DNA from: Trichoplax adhaerens
Taxonomy: Eukaryota; Placozoa; Uniplacotomia; Trichoplacea; Trichoplacidae
Direction of reading: 5' to 3'
NCBI RefSeq assembly: GCF_000150275.1
Contig: NW_002060945.1
Location: forward strand, 8,329,650 to 8,393,649
Length of the DNA stretch: 64,000 bases
The translations under genes and the position numbers were made by a program. Position 1 is the stretch's first letter. Every line of letters starts with the position of its first letter. Shown piece by piece: positions 40,601-54,200 of the stretch. The notes beneath the pieces are model-generated. The model saw only the letters and a program-made list of their open reading frames with translations. It did no database searches and was not told where the DNA came from.

Positions 40601-43600
40601 ACTGGATTGATACAGTAAATCAATCGATCAGTATATGCGTCTTTCCAAGTATTCTTATTTCATGACAGAATTGACGTTTCCTCAACCTAATGTCCTACCA
40701 TAGTCCGTTGCTATATACAGTAGTAAGCTACCCTCGCTTGAAATGATGACAAATTGATCCAACGGTCTTTCAAATTCGTCGATACACTATGTAGAAATTG
40801 AGCTGCTAACTCGTTGAATTGGGTAGCAATAATTATTTTACAATGCCAATTCATAATGATAATTATTAGAAAATTGAAGGAATCCAAGAAAGGGCGAATA
40901 GACACGCCATTAGTCTACCACAACCCCAAGACTGCAGCGTTAAAGACAGATCCAGGTGAAAGGCTACTCTACACGTTCTATGGTATGGTGTACAGGAAAA
41001 GTAGAGGGAAGAAGGGATGGGATCAAATTGGAGATACTTTCCTACCGATATCTCTAATCCAGATGAAATCTTCCTTTGAAAATCCGTTTAAAATTGTTGT
41101 CAGCGATCAAAATATTCGCGTAAGTAACATTAACGCTACTTCCATTTGATCCTTGGATCAAGTCTACAGTTCTACTTGTACCCGATTTCACAATGGCTGT
41201 GGACCAATCTCCTTGCTTAGTTTTTCTTAAGTAGAATTCTCAATCCAATTTATAAATGATTCAATTCCATCATGCCACTCTTAAAAGAAACGATTGAATC
41301 ATTCGCTAAATAGCTTGAGAATGATTGATACAGTCCTATCGACTTCATTCTTGCACTATTTTCATACTGTAAAAGAACACAAAAACGGATAAATCATTTT
41401 AAGCTAACAAAGATACAACAATTTATTTTGAAACCTAGCTGGTAGATTACCTTGTCTCGACAGAGACCAAAACCAACATCGATAGCGGATTTGTACAATG
41501 GTTTTCCTATCAAAATACTTTTGGTGCTCGATTCTCCCACGAAAAATTAGCCACTGAGGTATGTTTTAAAAGGAACTGGATAATCCTACAAGTACAAGTA
41601 GGCATCAATGTGATTACTCCAATAATATACGGCAATTTCCTACTCATACAACATACGTAAGCCATTTGCAATTTCTGTCCACTTATCCATTCTTGCTTGA
41701 CTAGATGTTCCTATCAGGAGTAATAGTGGTTAAATCCACAGACTACTAGAAAAATAGACGGTATTTTCCCGGTAGTCGATGGTAAATCTATTACCAATAT
41801 TAGACACATGGCATCGTTGTTCCTATCTTGAGTAGTTCAATTCACAGATGTCTCGAAAAATATAAGTTATTTTCCTAGTAGTTCATGATAAATTCTATTC
41901 AAGATACCAATATCGGACATGCGGGTACAATATAGTCTTTCTTTATCATGAGTAATAATCGTAGTTAAAATCTACGGACTACCGATGAAATGTACCTTAC
42001 TTATTTTGCCAGTAGTCCATGATAAATCCAATACTAGCATCCATGTATGGCATTTTTATTTTCTTGTCAACTTGTCCATTCTTTGCTTCGCCACTAGTGG
42101 TTCCTATCATGAGTAATTAACAGTAGTTAAAATGGACGGATTGGCAAAGAAATGTACCGTATTTATTTTGCAAATAGTCCATGGTAAACCCAATACTCTA
42201 CCGACATACAACATAGGCCATTTGTAATTTCTACCAACTTAGCCATTCTGGCTTCGTCGCTAGTTGTTCCTATCATGAGTAAGGTAGTTGATGCTTGTCA
42301 CTGACAACTTTAAAGTAGATACATGGCAATGCTCCATTAACCATAGGTAAATCCTACAACTATGATCTTTATTGCCCACTATGCATCCTCTTGCCTAGTG
42401 TATTTGAGCATCGTTAAATGATGGTGGTGGTGTCATGGTAGTATCCTAGAAATTCAATCCATTACTTCAAATTAATCGGAATAAAAAACCCAGATCGAGA
42501 AACACGGAAGCCATAAATTTTTACAGTACAGTATAATGGGTATCACCGATAAAAAATGCTTATCGAAAGCTAGAGAAATAGTTTAGATTACTGATAGATA
42601 AAATCCAATTGCTACGATATTGTATTCATTAGCTTGATAGATGTAGTAAGATTGGATCATGAATTTCTAGCCATATTGGATATTGCTTCGTGTTGTACTG
42701 GCAATAAATCAACCAAATTGAATTTTATCAGCCCAAGAACTATGCTTCGCTTCTCCTGCAAAATCTCGACGGAATGATGGTTAAAGCCAAAACAAATTTC
42801 AAACTGATGATAAAACATTTTTGTCCTGATTTCAATGAATAATTTCATTTCCCTTACCCTTGGACGTAAATAATGTAAATTACATTCTGGCTGATAATTA
42901 ATAAAATGATTGTTTTACTGTACTTAACTGCTAGAAATGTTTCTCCTTTTTCGTCACCAAAGTGTGATTTAGTCATTGACTTTTTACTACTGTCATGACG
43001 TGAATTAAGTTGAAAGTCTTTAAATTAATCAAGTTTTTCTCCTTGTTCTAGCTCCATTTTGCTATTGAACGAATGATTTCCACCATGGCACAAACAGCCA
43101 ACTTAATCAGTAAAAATAAAGACTACTATGAAGTAAGTAGATTGTCGAGACTAATGGTAGAATTTCATTCTAGACGAAAGGCTGAAATAAATTTCCAACT
43201 GGACGATAATCTATTCTTTTAGCTCTTACTTAATTTACTTTATGCTTACCTGTCGCACCGCGATATGCCCATATGTTGACGTATAGCCATCACAATTTCA
43301 ACTTTAGACTAAAATAGTTCCGTTGCAAGCGGCTCGAAAAGGACGAGGTGGTAAACTAGCAAACGAAGTTGTTATCGAAGTCTACATTAACCATGCTAGT
43401 ATAGCAACAAAGTTTTCAATGTCACCCAGGTACAGGCTTGTCTTCACATAGAGAGCTAACATTTTTCGCTATTTACTTCTACTTAATTATAAGAAAGATC
43501 TTAGACAAGATCATTAGTAATGCTATCTCATGATAACGACTGTCCGATTTTTTATTTTCAAATATATTTAACAATGATTCAAAAGTAGAATAAATAAAAA

Positions 43601-46580
43601 CGATATAAATCTATTCCTTGACTGGTGCATCTCTAAAGGATTTAGTAGACTAATAGAAAAAAAATATATCGATTTCTTGAACAGTGCCTCTCTAAAGGAC
43701 TTATTAGAAAAAATAGCTCAACATGTGGAAGCAAATCCAATCCAGTGTTTATTGGAATTATCACCCAAACCAGATGGTACTAAACCTGAATATAATCCTC
43801 AGAAACCTGTTGGAGCTTTAAATCCAAAAGTAGTGCATTTCCAAGTCAAAGTGGACCCATCCAATACTGGTATGACCATTCCTCTATGCTATAACTACCA
43901 AAATGTAGTACTATTGCTTAGTTTCCATTAAGTTTCTATTCCACTCTTTATATCAAAATTCACTTCTAGCCAACGTAGAAACTGCTAATGAAAATATTAC
44001 CGAAAATGAGATCGCAATGACTGAAGAGACTGAAGATTTACAAGTCAGAAGTGAAGAAAAACAACTCATCACATCCAACGATATCACTCTTACAATGGAT
44101 AATAACGAGCATTTACCTCAGGAAAGGAAAGAAAACATCAACGAAACTGTCATTGAAAATGGAGTAGTAGAATCGAAAGAATCAGAAAGCAACGATGAGA
44201 GATCTAGTCTTCATAATTCTGATACCAATATCAACGATAGTACCATCATGGATACTGAAAATGAGGATCAAAAACCTATACTTGAAAAGGAAAAGCCTAT
44301 GGATAGCTCTATCCAAGATAATAATATGAACCAAACTGCAATGAGTAATGCTGAAACTGAAATAATTGATGCCAACGTATCTGTTGATGCAGGAACAGTG
44401 GTAAAAGAAATTATTGACGATACAATTGCTCATGTTGTTAAAGAACCTCCACTCACTCATAATGACGAATCGAGTAATATTAATGACGATACTATACAAA
44501 ATGAAAGCTGTTTAGAAGATGTAGAAAATCATACATCTATCGCTAAAGAGTCTATCGAAAATGATCGTAACCAAATGAGTCATGATTTAGAGACCTTGCC
44601 TGCAGATTCTATGACGGACGCGAACAATTTACCGACTGTCAACGATCAAAAGATTGCAACTGAAAGTCAGCAATCATCGGAAATGATAGAAGCAGAAGCT
44701 GCAGATGATATTATAAAAGAATCTAATTCTGCAAATGAAAATAATGATGAATTACACATTGCTAATATTGACCAGCTTACTAAAAATCAGAATGATAACC
44801 ATCAACTTCCTCAATCTACAATTTTGGAAAGTAAAATATCAGAATTGGATACAAAGGAGAATCATGCTACTTTAAATGATACTACAGAAAATATTCAATC
44901 TATAAATGATGAAACAACCACCATAACAGCCAATTCAGTAATCAATAAGGAAGGCGAAAGACTAGAAGATAATGTAGACAGCAGTTCAATGCCTGTACAG
45001 GTCTGTTATAGATATAGTATACGCATATTATGAGTAAGATAAATTTTTGTGGAAATATGACCAATAATCTGTTTCCCCTGATATACTATAGAATACGACA
45101 GCACCGCCATTACATGAACAATCAAGCCAAAATTCAAATATACAATTAACGCAAAATATAGAAGTAAGTAATGCTTGGAAATGATAAAACTAACATCATA
45201 CGGTAATATTGACTAGTGGATCTAGAAAATTGGCGTGTGATAGTAATTTAAATTATCTTTCTACTTTTAAAATTTTTATAACTGTGTAAAGAGTAATGGA
45301 GGGCCTGTACTGAATAATGGATCAGCTATTCAATCTTCAACTAAAGTAGCGGACAAAATTGATGCTTCTAATCTTCCACCATTGGCATTAGATCATAAAC
45401 AGGTTATGGGACATTCTTTCACGCGCCAAATGTCATCTCCTGCTGAACTTGCTCCTACAACTACACGTCGAAAGGCGCCAGCACCACCACCACCTTCTTC
45501 ATCAGCTAGAAGAGATACTAAAGAAAGAATTAAAAAAATTGTTGCACCTCCACCACCATCAATCATAAAGTCAGCTGGATTTACTGGTCATGATGTCTCA
45601 TCATCCATTTCCGAAAAAGAAGAAGCAGAAAAATTTCAAAACGGAAATATCGGTCAGCAACCTGCCAATGTACCTTCAGAAATTAATAGACCTCGATCTA
45701 GCACAGCCCCAACGCCTGATGACAGTAACAGAACGAGAAGTACTACAGCAATACAAAAAACTAAAAAGCAGGCGCCGCCGCCACCACCGCTTCGGTCTTC
45801 GAAAGCAAATCCTTCTCGTATTGATAAGGTAATGGGCAAAGTTCTGAACTTAAAGTACTGCTTAATGTAGAAATGGTATCTTTACGATATTTTGTTCAAT
45901 AATTAGTAATGTCCAATCCTAATTGAAAGATTCGTTGTTACCAATTTAAATATTTAGGTTGTACCTGGTCAAAACCCCAATGTATCCAGAAATGGCACAA
46001 ACACTGGTAAAATTGCAGGTATGCTGTGTCTTTGATATGACACTATTTCCACATGTGTATTGAAAATCTATAAATTCTACTGCTGATTGTTTCAATGTCA
46101 ATTAAATTCTGCTTTAAATTACCAAAGTTAAAATTCTATTTCATACTTGACGATATCTATCATTGAAAGCCGTAATCTTGCTATCCTCTCAAGTATATTT
46201 CCGTGTATGAATTTACAGATACTCAAGGGAAAAAAGCTGAAAATCTAGTGTTTAATGTCCCCCCACCACCACCAGGCAAACCTCCAGCGAAATCTCAAAA
46301 GCCTGCTTTGTTAAACTCAGATGTCGATCTAAATCAGTTGCATTTTAATGGAAAATCAATGATGGATCTTTTGCAAAATGATTCTAAATTTAAAGGTAAC
46401 ATCTTATTTATCTCATTTTTAAACGGATACTGGACGTAATTATTTAAATTGAAGAAATCATCTATTTTAAAGCGATGTTTTAAATCAGGAGATCAAAATA
46501 ATTACTTGAACTGGATCTTAACATCATTTGTTATTGAAAATTTTCTCACAGATTGGTTGCCAAAATCAGCGGCAAACTGA
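37670..46580 (+). CDS. Cordon-bleu (COBL)-like actin regulator
   Basis: Exons: 37670-37683 (tentative first exon, MDSHS), 40870-41119, 43052-43132, 43308-43429, 43685-43869, 43970-45000, 45092-45163, 45292-45828, 45958-46018, 46219-46395, 46552-46580; total 852 residues, phases consistent. Residues about 140-215 align with the N-terminal ubiquitin-like domain of vertebrate COBL: a strand (VVIEVYINHASI), then SLKDLLEKIAQHVEANPIQ, then LELSPKPDG and PQKPVGALNPKVVHFQV, parallel to MMDLLVELCLQNHLNP and FKPNTLIGTLNVHTVFL in human COBL. A 340-residue acidic Asn/Glu/Ser-rich exon follows. Then come proline runs with basic leaders (RRKAPAPPPP, KKQAPPPPP, VPPPPPGKPP), like the KRRAP motifs through which COBL binds SH3 proteins. 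No canonical WH2 is visible; DVDLNQLHFNGKSMMDLLQ may be a remnant. Residues 1-115 (LLYTFYGMVYRK, FKIVVSDQNIR) are unrecognised and might be a PH-like fold. The assignment rests mainly on the Cobl domain and architecture. Confidence 0.7.
37780..38600. repeat. Degenerate tandem repeat in intron 1 of the cordon-bleu-like gene
   Basis: About eight diverged units of 80-120 bases share GATCGTTGTCATCATC, then ATTAGTCTTAACCAAGAGCACT, AACATG and a TTATTAGTCAGT / GTGACAT stretch. The minus frame at 37825-38133 (aspartate-rich) runs through several copies and is a by-product of the repeat. Confidence 0.65.
39000..40540. repeat. Second degenerate repeat family in the same intron
   Basis: Diverged copies share CTAATAGACAG, TAGAAAAAC and CCATC, then GATTCAGTAAA, TTTCAAGGAT and ACCAAGAAAGAAA. 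They occur near 39005, 39418, 39718, 40030 and 40200. Three tighter copies of AAAATCAATACTATAATTGA followed by TCAGTATACAGTG lie near 40340, 40420 and 40490. Blocks of the AGTCTTAACCAAGAA family from the preceding array are interleaved. Confidence 0.6.
41695..42295. repeat. Degenerate tandem repeat in intron 2 of the cordon-bleu-like gene
   Basis: Units start near 41707, 41819, 41940, 42103 and 42262. They share TTCCTATCATGAGTAA, then AGTTAAAATC, GACTAC, TTATTTTGCCAGTAGTCCAT and GATAAATCCAATAC. Spacing is 112-163 bases because some units carry an extra TTTGCAATTTCTGTCCACTT block. Confidence 0.65.
43597..43656 (+). pseudogene. Duplicated 5' edge of cordon-bleu exon 5
   Basis: The 60 bases just before exon 5 repeat its acceptor and first codons. 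The copy reads CTTGACTGGTGCATCTCTAA and on to GGATTTAGTAGAC; the real exon edge reads CTTGAACAGTGCCTCTCTAA and on to GGACTTATTAGAA. In the copy the AG of the acceptor has become TGG and an in-frame TAG follows, so it is probably not used. Confidence 0.75.
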
Positions 46581-48234
46581 CGTAAACTATCTAAATACAG
46601 CTATAGTTACAGAAGACAAGCCGATGAGCAAAGTTAATAATTCTTTCAAATCTTGATAGTACCGTATATACTTTTATCACTCAAACAGCATTTAATTTTA
46701 TATATTTTGCGTATATGGTTATATACTAGTGGGTAGCCTAATTTGGTGAAATATTTTACAATGCAGAAAAATTTTTAATAACTTAAATATTTTATGGATG
46801 GAAATTAAGTCAATACTTGAAGTTATATCAAATTTACCTGTTTACTGATATCATCTAAGGTAATCTAATCGGCTAACTACGCTTTTCTTTTGGAAGGGTT
46901 CGTTACCCTACGAATTATTGAAGGTATTAGCGTTTCTGCATTCACATTAATTCTTTAATTAAGAGGTCTATATGTTAATACAATGATATGATCTGCAACT
47001 GGTGACAGACTATAAGATAGCTTTAAGAGATTCTTAAGTAAAGCGAAGGCTACACATTGTGAATGTATTGCTATTGAACTGTTAATAAAATTCTTTTTTT
47101 AATTTTGGAACGTGTTTACTTTTTTTAAAGGCAACGGCTTAAATATTATCGTATCGAAGGGTTCGGTCATAACCATATTCTTATTCGATATTTGAAAGCA
47201 TTACATCAGTACCAAATTTCTTAAGTTTACCTCATAAATGTGCACTATTGTATAGCTTCTTGGTATTGACACATACGGTAGTAGCATAAATTGTATAGTA
47301 GTTTGGGAAAACAAAGTTATCCGTTGAGCCGTTCAAAAACTATAAATCTTGCAAATTTTGCTTGGTTTCAAAGACATTCAATTGCAACAACAACGCAATA
47401 ACCTCATAAAATACCGCAAAATATCATTAATGGATGCCATTTTATGATTATTGAGTAGCACGGGACTTGTCATTACAATATTGTTATTAAGCCGCATACA
47501 TTAATGGATTTACATCCATATATATTGGAAAATTATTGAAAAATTTGACATACAAAGCAATCGGTAGGCCTTACAACTTTTTTGTCATCTAGAATGCTTA
47601 AGCATTACAGTCAGGGCGCTTTAAGTTCGCATCTTATTCATGTATGAACTTTCGATGACATCACTTTATAAATGAACGAACAGCTATATCAATGATAATA
47701 TGCTTGTAAATTGCGTATATGTTGGATAGGTTTATAGTGCTGGATTTAAATATTTTACTACTTGACCGGAAATAATTAATACACCTACAAATTATTTCAT
47801 TCATCTTAAAGTCATATATTCGGCTATACTCTTTTCGCGAATATCATGTATTAATCATAATGTATATAACTTGTTATAAATTAACAGAATTTCATAATTG
47901 TGATCCTTTAGTAAAGCCTTTGTTACTACAATTTTAGGAACTTTCCATGAAGCATATCGATAAATACAACACGAATATGGTATAAATATAAATGTCGGGA
48001 CATTGAAGAAATGTAGCAAAACTTAATTGCTAATTACTTCGATTAAAAACAGTATGACAATAAGTTCAATGTCCAGCAACTTTAGTACACAGCTATCCAT
48101 AATGATAATTATATTTGAAGTTTTAAATAAGGTTGAGATAGTACAAAAGACATATAAAACCAGGGAAACTTAACTCATCATAATATAATTAACGAGAACT
48201 CCTTCTTATGCTCTATATTCAGAATTAGGAACCA
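46581..48234. other. Convergent spacer between the cordon-bleu-like gene and integrin alpha
   Basis: Two gene 3' ends face each other. The DNA is A+T-rich; AATAAA-type words occur (for example near 47090). No frame of interest, repeat array or RNA gene is apparent. Confidence 0.5.
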
Positions 48235-51200
48235 TTAACTTTCCGATGGTCTAAATTCTGGTCTTCGTTGCTGGGGTGCTGAAATTTTAGGTAACTGTTT
48301 GCGCTTGAAGAATCCAAGCTATTTATGTAGTTCGAAAGTAATAAATTAGAACCATTTTTGATATACGAGCACACCATAATGAAAAGATACAAATCAGTTG
48401 GAAATAGCGAACTTACGATGTATAATATAAATACTATGATTGCAAGGAAAATAAGACCACCAACAATGGATAAGACATAAATATAAGACGGAACAGGTTG
48501 TGGTGTTGTGGTAATTGAAGAAGTAATTGTAGTGGTCACCTAAATACGAATGCATATATAGAATTAAAACCAATATTGCCCATAATATTTGCTTTCATAA
48601 TACAATTTAAATACTAATTTACTAACAGAAATGGTGTTACTATTTGATTGGGTAATTTGATTCGTTACAAGAGCAAAAATAAGTTTAATGGATGACGAAG
48701 CTCTAACATTTTGAGTTCCATAGTCCTTTAAATAAATAACAAAGATTAACAAAATTATCTTTATCAATGAATTAAAATTAATCGATTTCTACAAACGGCA
48801 TGAAGTGACAGGGGTTATAGTCTAATCGATGAATTACCGATGCTAAAGTCGCACTCCACAAACGAGAAATAACGCTGATTGAAGCAGATTGTTGAGAAGC
48901 TAAATAGTCGATATCACAAGTGAAAGTATCACAAATGACGTTGCCGCATTTCTAATTTGTAAAATTCAGAGCATCTCGATTAGATACGTATTACTGTATA
49001 CGCATGAATAGCAGCAGTTTAAATCCTACAAACCAAGTCTGACCCAGTATACGATGTTGTAGGTACGGGAGTATCATAATCTCTTTTTCTACGAGTTAGT
49101 CTTGAACCAAACCTAGCGCTAACATTTGTTCTTTGGGTAACCTATGTAGGTAATTTTATTATTTAATTATACTAACGAAGCAAATAGTTGATTAATAATA
49201 CTTAAGGTTACCGGAACGTTGAGAGAGTTTAGTATCCCACTTTTCACAGTACATTTGGCGTTTGACGACATCTTTAAGTAATTTAAAAAGTAGAAATTAC
49301 GCAAAAGTACAGTCACGCGTAACTAGGTAGTTTAAGTTCACGAGGTACTTACATTTAGGCTAATTAAGTACAAAAGATGCTTCCCACTAGGCGCATAGGA
49401 AGGCCAGGAAATTTCGATTCTTACCGGAGGATAAACTCCAGGTCCAATATTACGCATCTTTTGGATTTAAGAAATAATTTTAGAGCATATCATACGAGGA
49501 TTTTAAAGAATTAAGATCAAAACTTACATATAAGTCATGAATTACCAAACTTCCGATATCGCTATCTTGCTTTACGGCACTTTCACCATAAATTTCATTA
49601 CCAAATGTAACCACGTCTGGTCTTGATATTCTATGTTTCCAAAGTTAAATAAAAATATTAATTCATTACTTACTCTAGCAGTTATTATCGAAATATAAAA
49701 CCACAAATATGCACCCTGACATAACCAAGGTGGCATTATAAGTTATATTGATATTTAAAAGAAGCTGATTATCTATCAGTGCAGACGGTTTCTCATTCCC
49801 TAGCCTGTAATTTTACATAAAGAATAATGGTCTTAATAAACGAAAACTGTAGGGATTTTATGACAAATTCTGGACTTACGATGTTACATTTACTAGAAAG
49901 CGCAAGCGAGTAATATTTAAGGCAATTCTTCTAACATCAAAGGCCAACCGTAATTTGATCTGCTCGAAGAAATTTTTTGATATAGTTATCGATCAGTTTG
50001 CCACAAAATGACTTGTGCGATCACAGTAGAAGGGTACAAGACATCACACTCACCGCACGTTGAACCTTCGTTAACGGATTACCAACAGGACAGTCTAATA
50101 GTCTTGAATTAACATTTTGATTGCAGACTGTGTCCTACGTTAAAATAATTATATATAATAGAAGATCTAAATAGATGGCTTTCAAAATGTAACCGCATTC
50201 ACAATATATTTACCGACTGCGTTTGCAAATATTCTACGCCAGCAGGCAAGTGAACATATAATTTTGCATTAAATGCGTCATCGCCAGTATTATTAACGTT
50301 AAAATTAATATTGACCACGTTTGTTACACCAACGCTAATTGCCGGGTAATTGCTAAAATTATGATTAAAAATTGAAGTTGATCTATAAAATTTAGCCTTC
50401 AGGAGACGATCTCAATATCAAAAGGTTTTAGCATCCTATTCTTACCCATTCCAAATTATTGACGCATTCAGATGTAAATCTGGTATACATATTGAGGAGT
50501 TGAAGCAACTTTTTTCATAAGAGATCTAATTTGTTACAATTGTCAAAAGCAAAAATTCTACTAAATAGGTGTTTAAATCAAATGTATGTGTGGTGCAACT
50601 TAAAATAAATTTTGCCATAAATCTGCTATAACATCCGTAATTATCTTACTATGCGACTTCCAGTTGTCGGAACATCAGCAGAAATAATAGGAAAAGCATT
50701 CACTTGGAAAAGCTCACCAGAAGGACTGTTAGTAGGTCTGGCATCTTCGCTAAGCGAGTATCGGTAGGTTACGGATATATCAGATATAAAATTATTAATT
50801 TCGTTCTGCAAGAAAATTGGATACTTTGTTAGATTTGTTAGGACGTGTAGCTAGAAAGACATTAATCAACCGGATCAATTAGGTTTAGATTTTTAACCTT
50901 CAGAAATAAAGTGTATTGATTGCAGCTTTGTGTGGTTAAAATCGCAACCGTTTTCTTTATTTTATTTTGCCCATTTTCAAAAAATACCCGAGACGGGATC
51001 GTATTTGCATCTGCTTCTAACTCAACGTTTAAGTCTGAACACAAGAAATAAGTTCTTTATTATTTCAGTAAAAGCAATATGATCAACATGATACAGGTGT
51101 TAGACTTACTCCAGGAGGATTGAATACTCTTTGACCGATAGCTAAAGCATAACGTTGCATTAACGCTAAATATGAATAAACACATACCGTTACAATTAAT

Positions 51201-54200
51201 GACCATGAACGAATTTACAAAATTAGTGTATTTTACAGATAATGCAACAAACCATGCATGTTTATTGCCTTGGTAAACGCAAGATTTTGATTCATTTCTC
51301 TTGATAATTTGTTGAGAAACTATAAAGGTTGTATTTATTGACAATTTTGGTCTTGCCCTGATATTAAAATCACGGATATCAACATGAAATGTTTGAATAT
51401 TAATAATATACTATAACAAAGTAATTATCGATTACAGAGAAATAAAAACCGTACCTAAATACTAGGACTGTATCTGATTCATACGAACCAACAGCGACAT
51501 CTTTATTGTAAATAAAATTAAATCATTTCATGACGTATGATATCGGACATTTTCTATCTCTACTGCTACATGAACTAGATCAGTACAAGTACTAACCTGG
51601 ATATCCGTTTTTGTCAACATCAATTTTGCCAGATACAGCTATACCAAAGCCGTTTAACTTCATGTTGGCGAAAGAGGCAGCATCAATAGCCTTTACAATT
51701 TGGAATTGATCAATACAATGACATTTCAGTAAAAATTTCAATAAATGAACGACCGATTTCGTAACACAATGTAATATCTTACTTGAGAGAAGGACCTCTT
51801 CAAGCCAAGGTTGCCATCTCCACGATATATATATACAACACCAGTTTTATTATTTCCATCAAAAGGAGCACCAATTGCAACGTCTAAGATGTAAACAGAA
51901 AGAGTAACATTAACATCAAATTATCTATAACGGTGGAAAAATTTAAATAAAGATAATATAATATTAGCTATACTGTATACCGTTGAAACCATCTTGATCT
52001 ATATCACCAATTGATGTTACTGTCAATCCAAATGCACCATTAGTAACTCTACCAATCCTAAATCCACGTTCTACGAATCCTCCCTTCATTAGAAATACAT
52101 ATCGTAATACAACATTACTATATGCGAAAAGCTATAGTTATTAAAATTTCCAATTAAAATTAATTACATGTACCTTTCCGGTATTGAAATATATATATAT
52201 ACGACCCTCTTCTTTAACTCTAGAATAATATGGGGATCCAATCACTAAATCATCAAATCTAGGTGATAAACATATTGCATTCATCAGGCGTCGGTAAAAG
52301 TTTATTAATAAGAAAATAATACAGACATTGAATAATCATTCTATATCAAATTTGTCACAAAGTTTTCAAATTAATCTTTTCGCTATAGCCTTAGTTTACC
52401 CGTCATTGTTCAGATCAACGGCAGCAAGTGACGTTCCATAGCGTTCTCCAATCTATATTAATGAATACGTCAGATCAATTACTGGAGTTACGAATATAAT
52501 AGAAAACTCTAATGCCAGTAAGTAATACAAGTATTGCTGAAAATATTCGAATCAATCCTACCTGATTTCCAGATAATGTTAAGTTACTAATCAATTCTAA
52601 AGCCCCGCTATTTTGTTTGTAGAACTTAACCTAGAACGTCAGTAAGATTGTACGACTGCTAAGAACTTAATTGAATGACTAAACAAATATTGCCCGAGAT
52701 ATAAATTTATTGTTTATATATTGTATATACATAGATAGCTACTAAAACAAAGGTTGCTAACCTGGCCGATAATATTAGCTCTTGGGGCACCAGCGGCAAT
52801 AATTTGCTCATTTTGTGATAAAAAACGTCCCGATGTGATACTATAGCCTGTGAGATTTAAATAACGCCTTCAGAAGATAATTCCGTAGTGAAAGATTAGA
52901 CACATATCTACTTCATTACCAACGAGTGTATCATCATATTCGCTGCTGACCAAATCTGGATTATTTTTGATAGCATTGTTATTGGTATCATATATAGCTA
53001 ATTTATATGTTCCACTAGATGTTGAAGGGTTAAATTCTGTAACCTCAGCCACGGTTCCTATATTTCGTAATAATAATAAGGTTAAAGATTGTTATCATAT
53101 ATTATAGCTAGTAGAAATTGGCAGAGTGTAGGCTTGCTACCTTCAAAATTGTTGGCATTTGAAGCATATGATGCGCCAGGTGCTCCAATAATTGGAAGGT
53201 AATTCTACAATCGATCGCAACGGTAATATAGTATGGACAGTTAGCCCTGGTAACTATGGTTTTAGTATCGCTTTTACAAGATAAAATACACAGAGTAGTG
53301 GGTATGCTAATTAGCGATTAGATCGAATGTATAGCAGATAGCTATATCAGATGTACAGTATGGAGTCATAATCAAACATTTCAGAGGTACTATGTAATTT
53401 CAAATAATAAATGCAACTTACTGTAGTGAAAGATGATGCCCATCCCAGTTGTACATTACCACCTTTAATTGAACCTATTCCAGTATAACAAATTCAAAAC
53501 ATTGGTTTACATCGTGAAAATATTGACTCCAAAGCTACCCTCCGCTGCTAGTGCTGCGGATAACAGATTCTTACTAAAATGCTATTATAAAACGTGGTAA
53601 TAGATCTGTTTTGAAGTTAAACCTGAAAAGATGAAAGGATCATAGCTCTCTCTTCCATAAAACCTCTCAAGGGTATTATTAAGAATTTTACATTTTCCTT
53701 TCAAGCGATACTGATAATTGCCATTTTCGAAAAAAATATTTTGAAATCTGGGGGCACAGACCTACGACACAAATGTAAAAACATTTCCAGTGAACACCAA
53801 ATTGACGTAGGACGTTCTCCAAACGTAATGATTGAAATTTTTACTGATCACACTAATACAGTAAAGTGCGATGCAAGCTGTGTGTGCTACTTTGATGATG
53901 TCTACTTAATGCCGCAGTTGGCTAATGCAGCAAGAAATTTACCATCTACTTACTATTGCTCGCTTCCCTGGTCCTCCTGTTGCCACAGATGCACCAAGCC
54001 ATTGACCAAATTTGGGTTGACGTTCACTAGCTGCAAAATGATGTGAAAAATAACTTTGCATATCTTTGAAAATAATATAATAATATTATTACTTGAAAAA
54101 TTGCAATGATAATTCGTTGACTAGGTAATTCAAGAGTTCAATATTCCTCCATTTCGTTTCACATAACGTTCAAAAGAATGGCACATTTACGAATGGGCCA

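Noticed and set aside
40814-40869. ATG at 40814 as the start of the cordon-bleu-like gene
   Set aside because: The added residues are A+T-driven isoleucine and methionine runs ending in a good splice acceptor (ATAATTATTAG); a phase-matching first exon exists at 37670, though that is also unproven.
44182-44499. 105-residue minus-strand frame
   Set aside because: Antisense of the acidic exon of the cordon-bleu-like gene.
53741-54046. 101-residue plus-strand frame
   Set aside because: It overlaps integrin alpha exons 3 and 4 on the opposite strand, which have clear family motifs.
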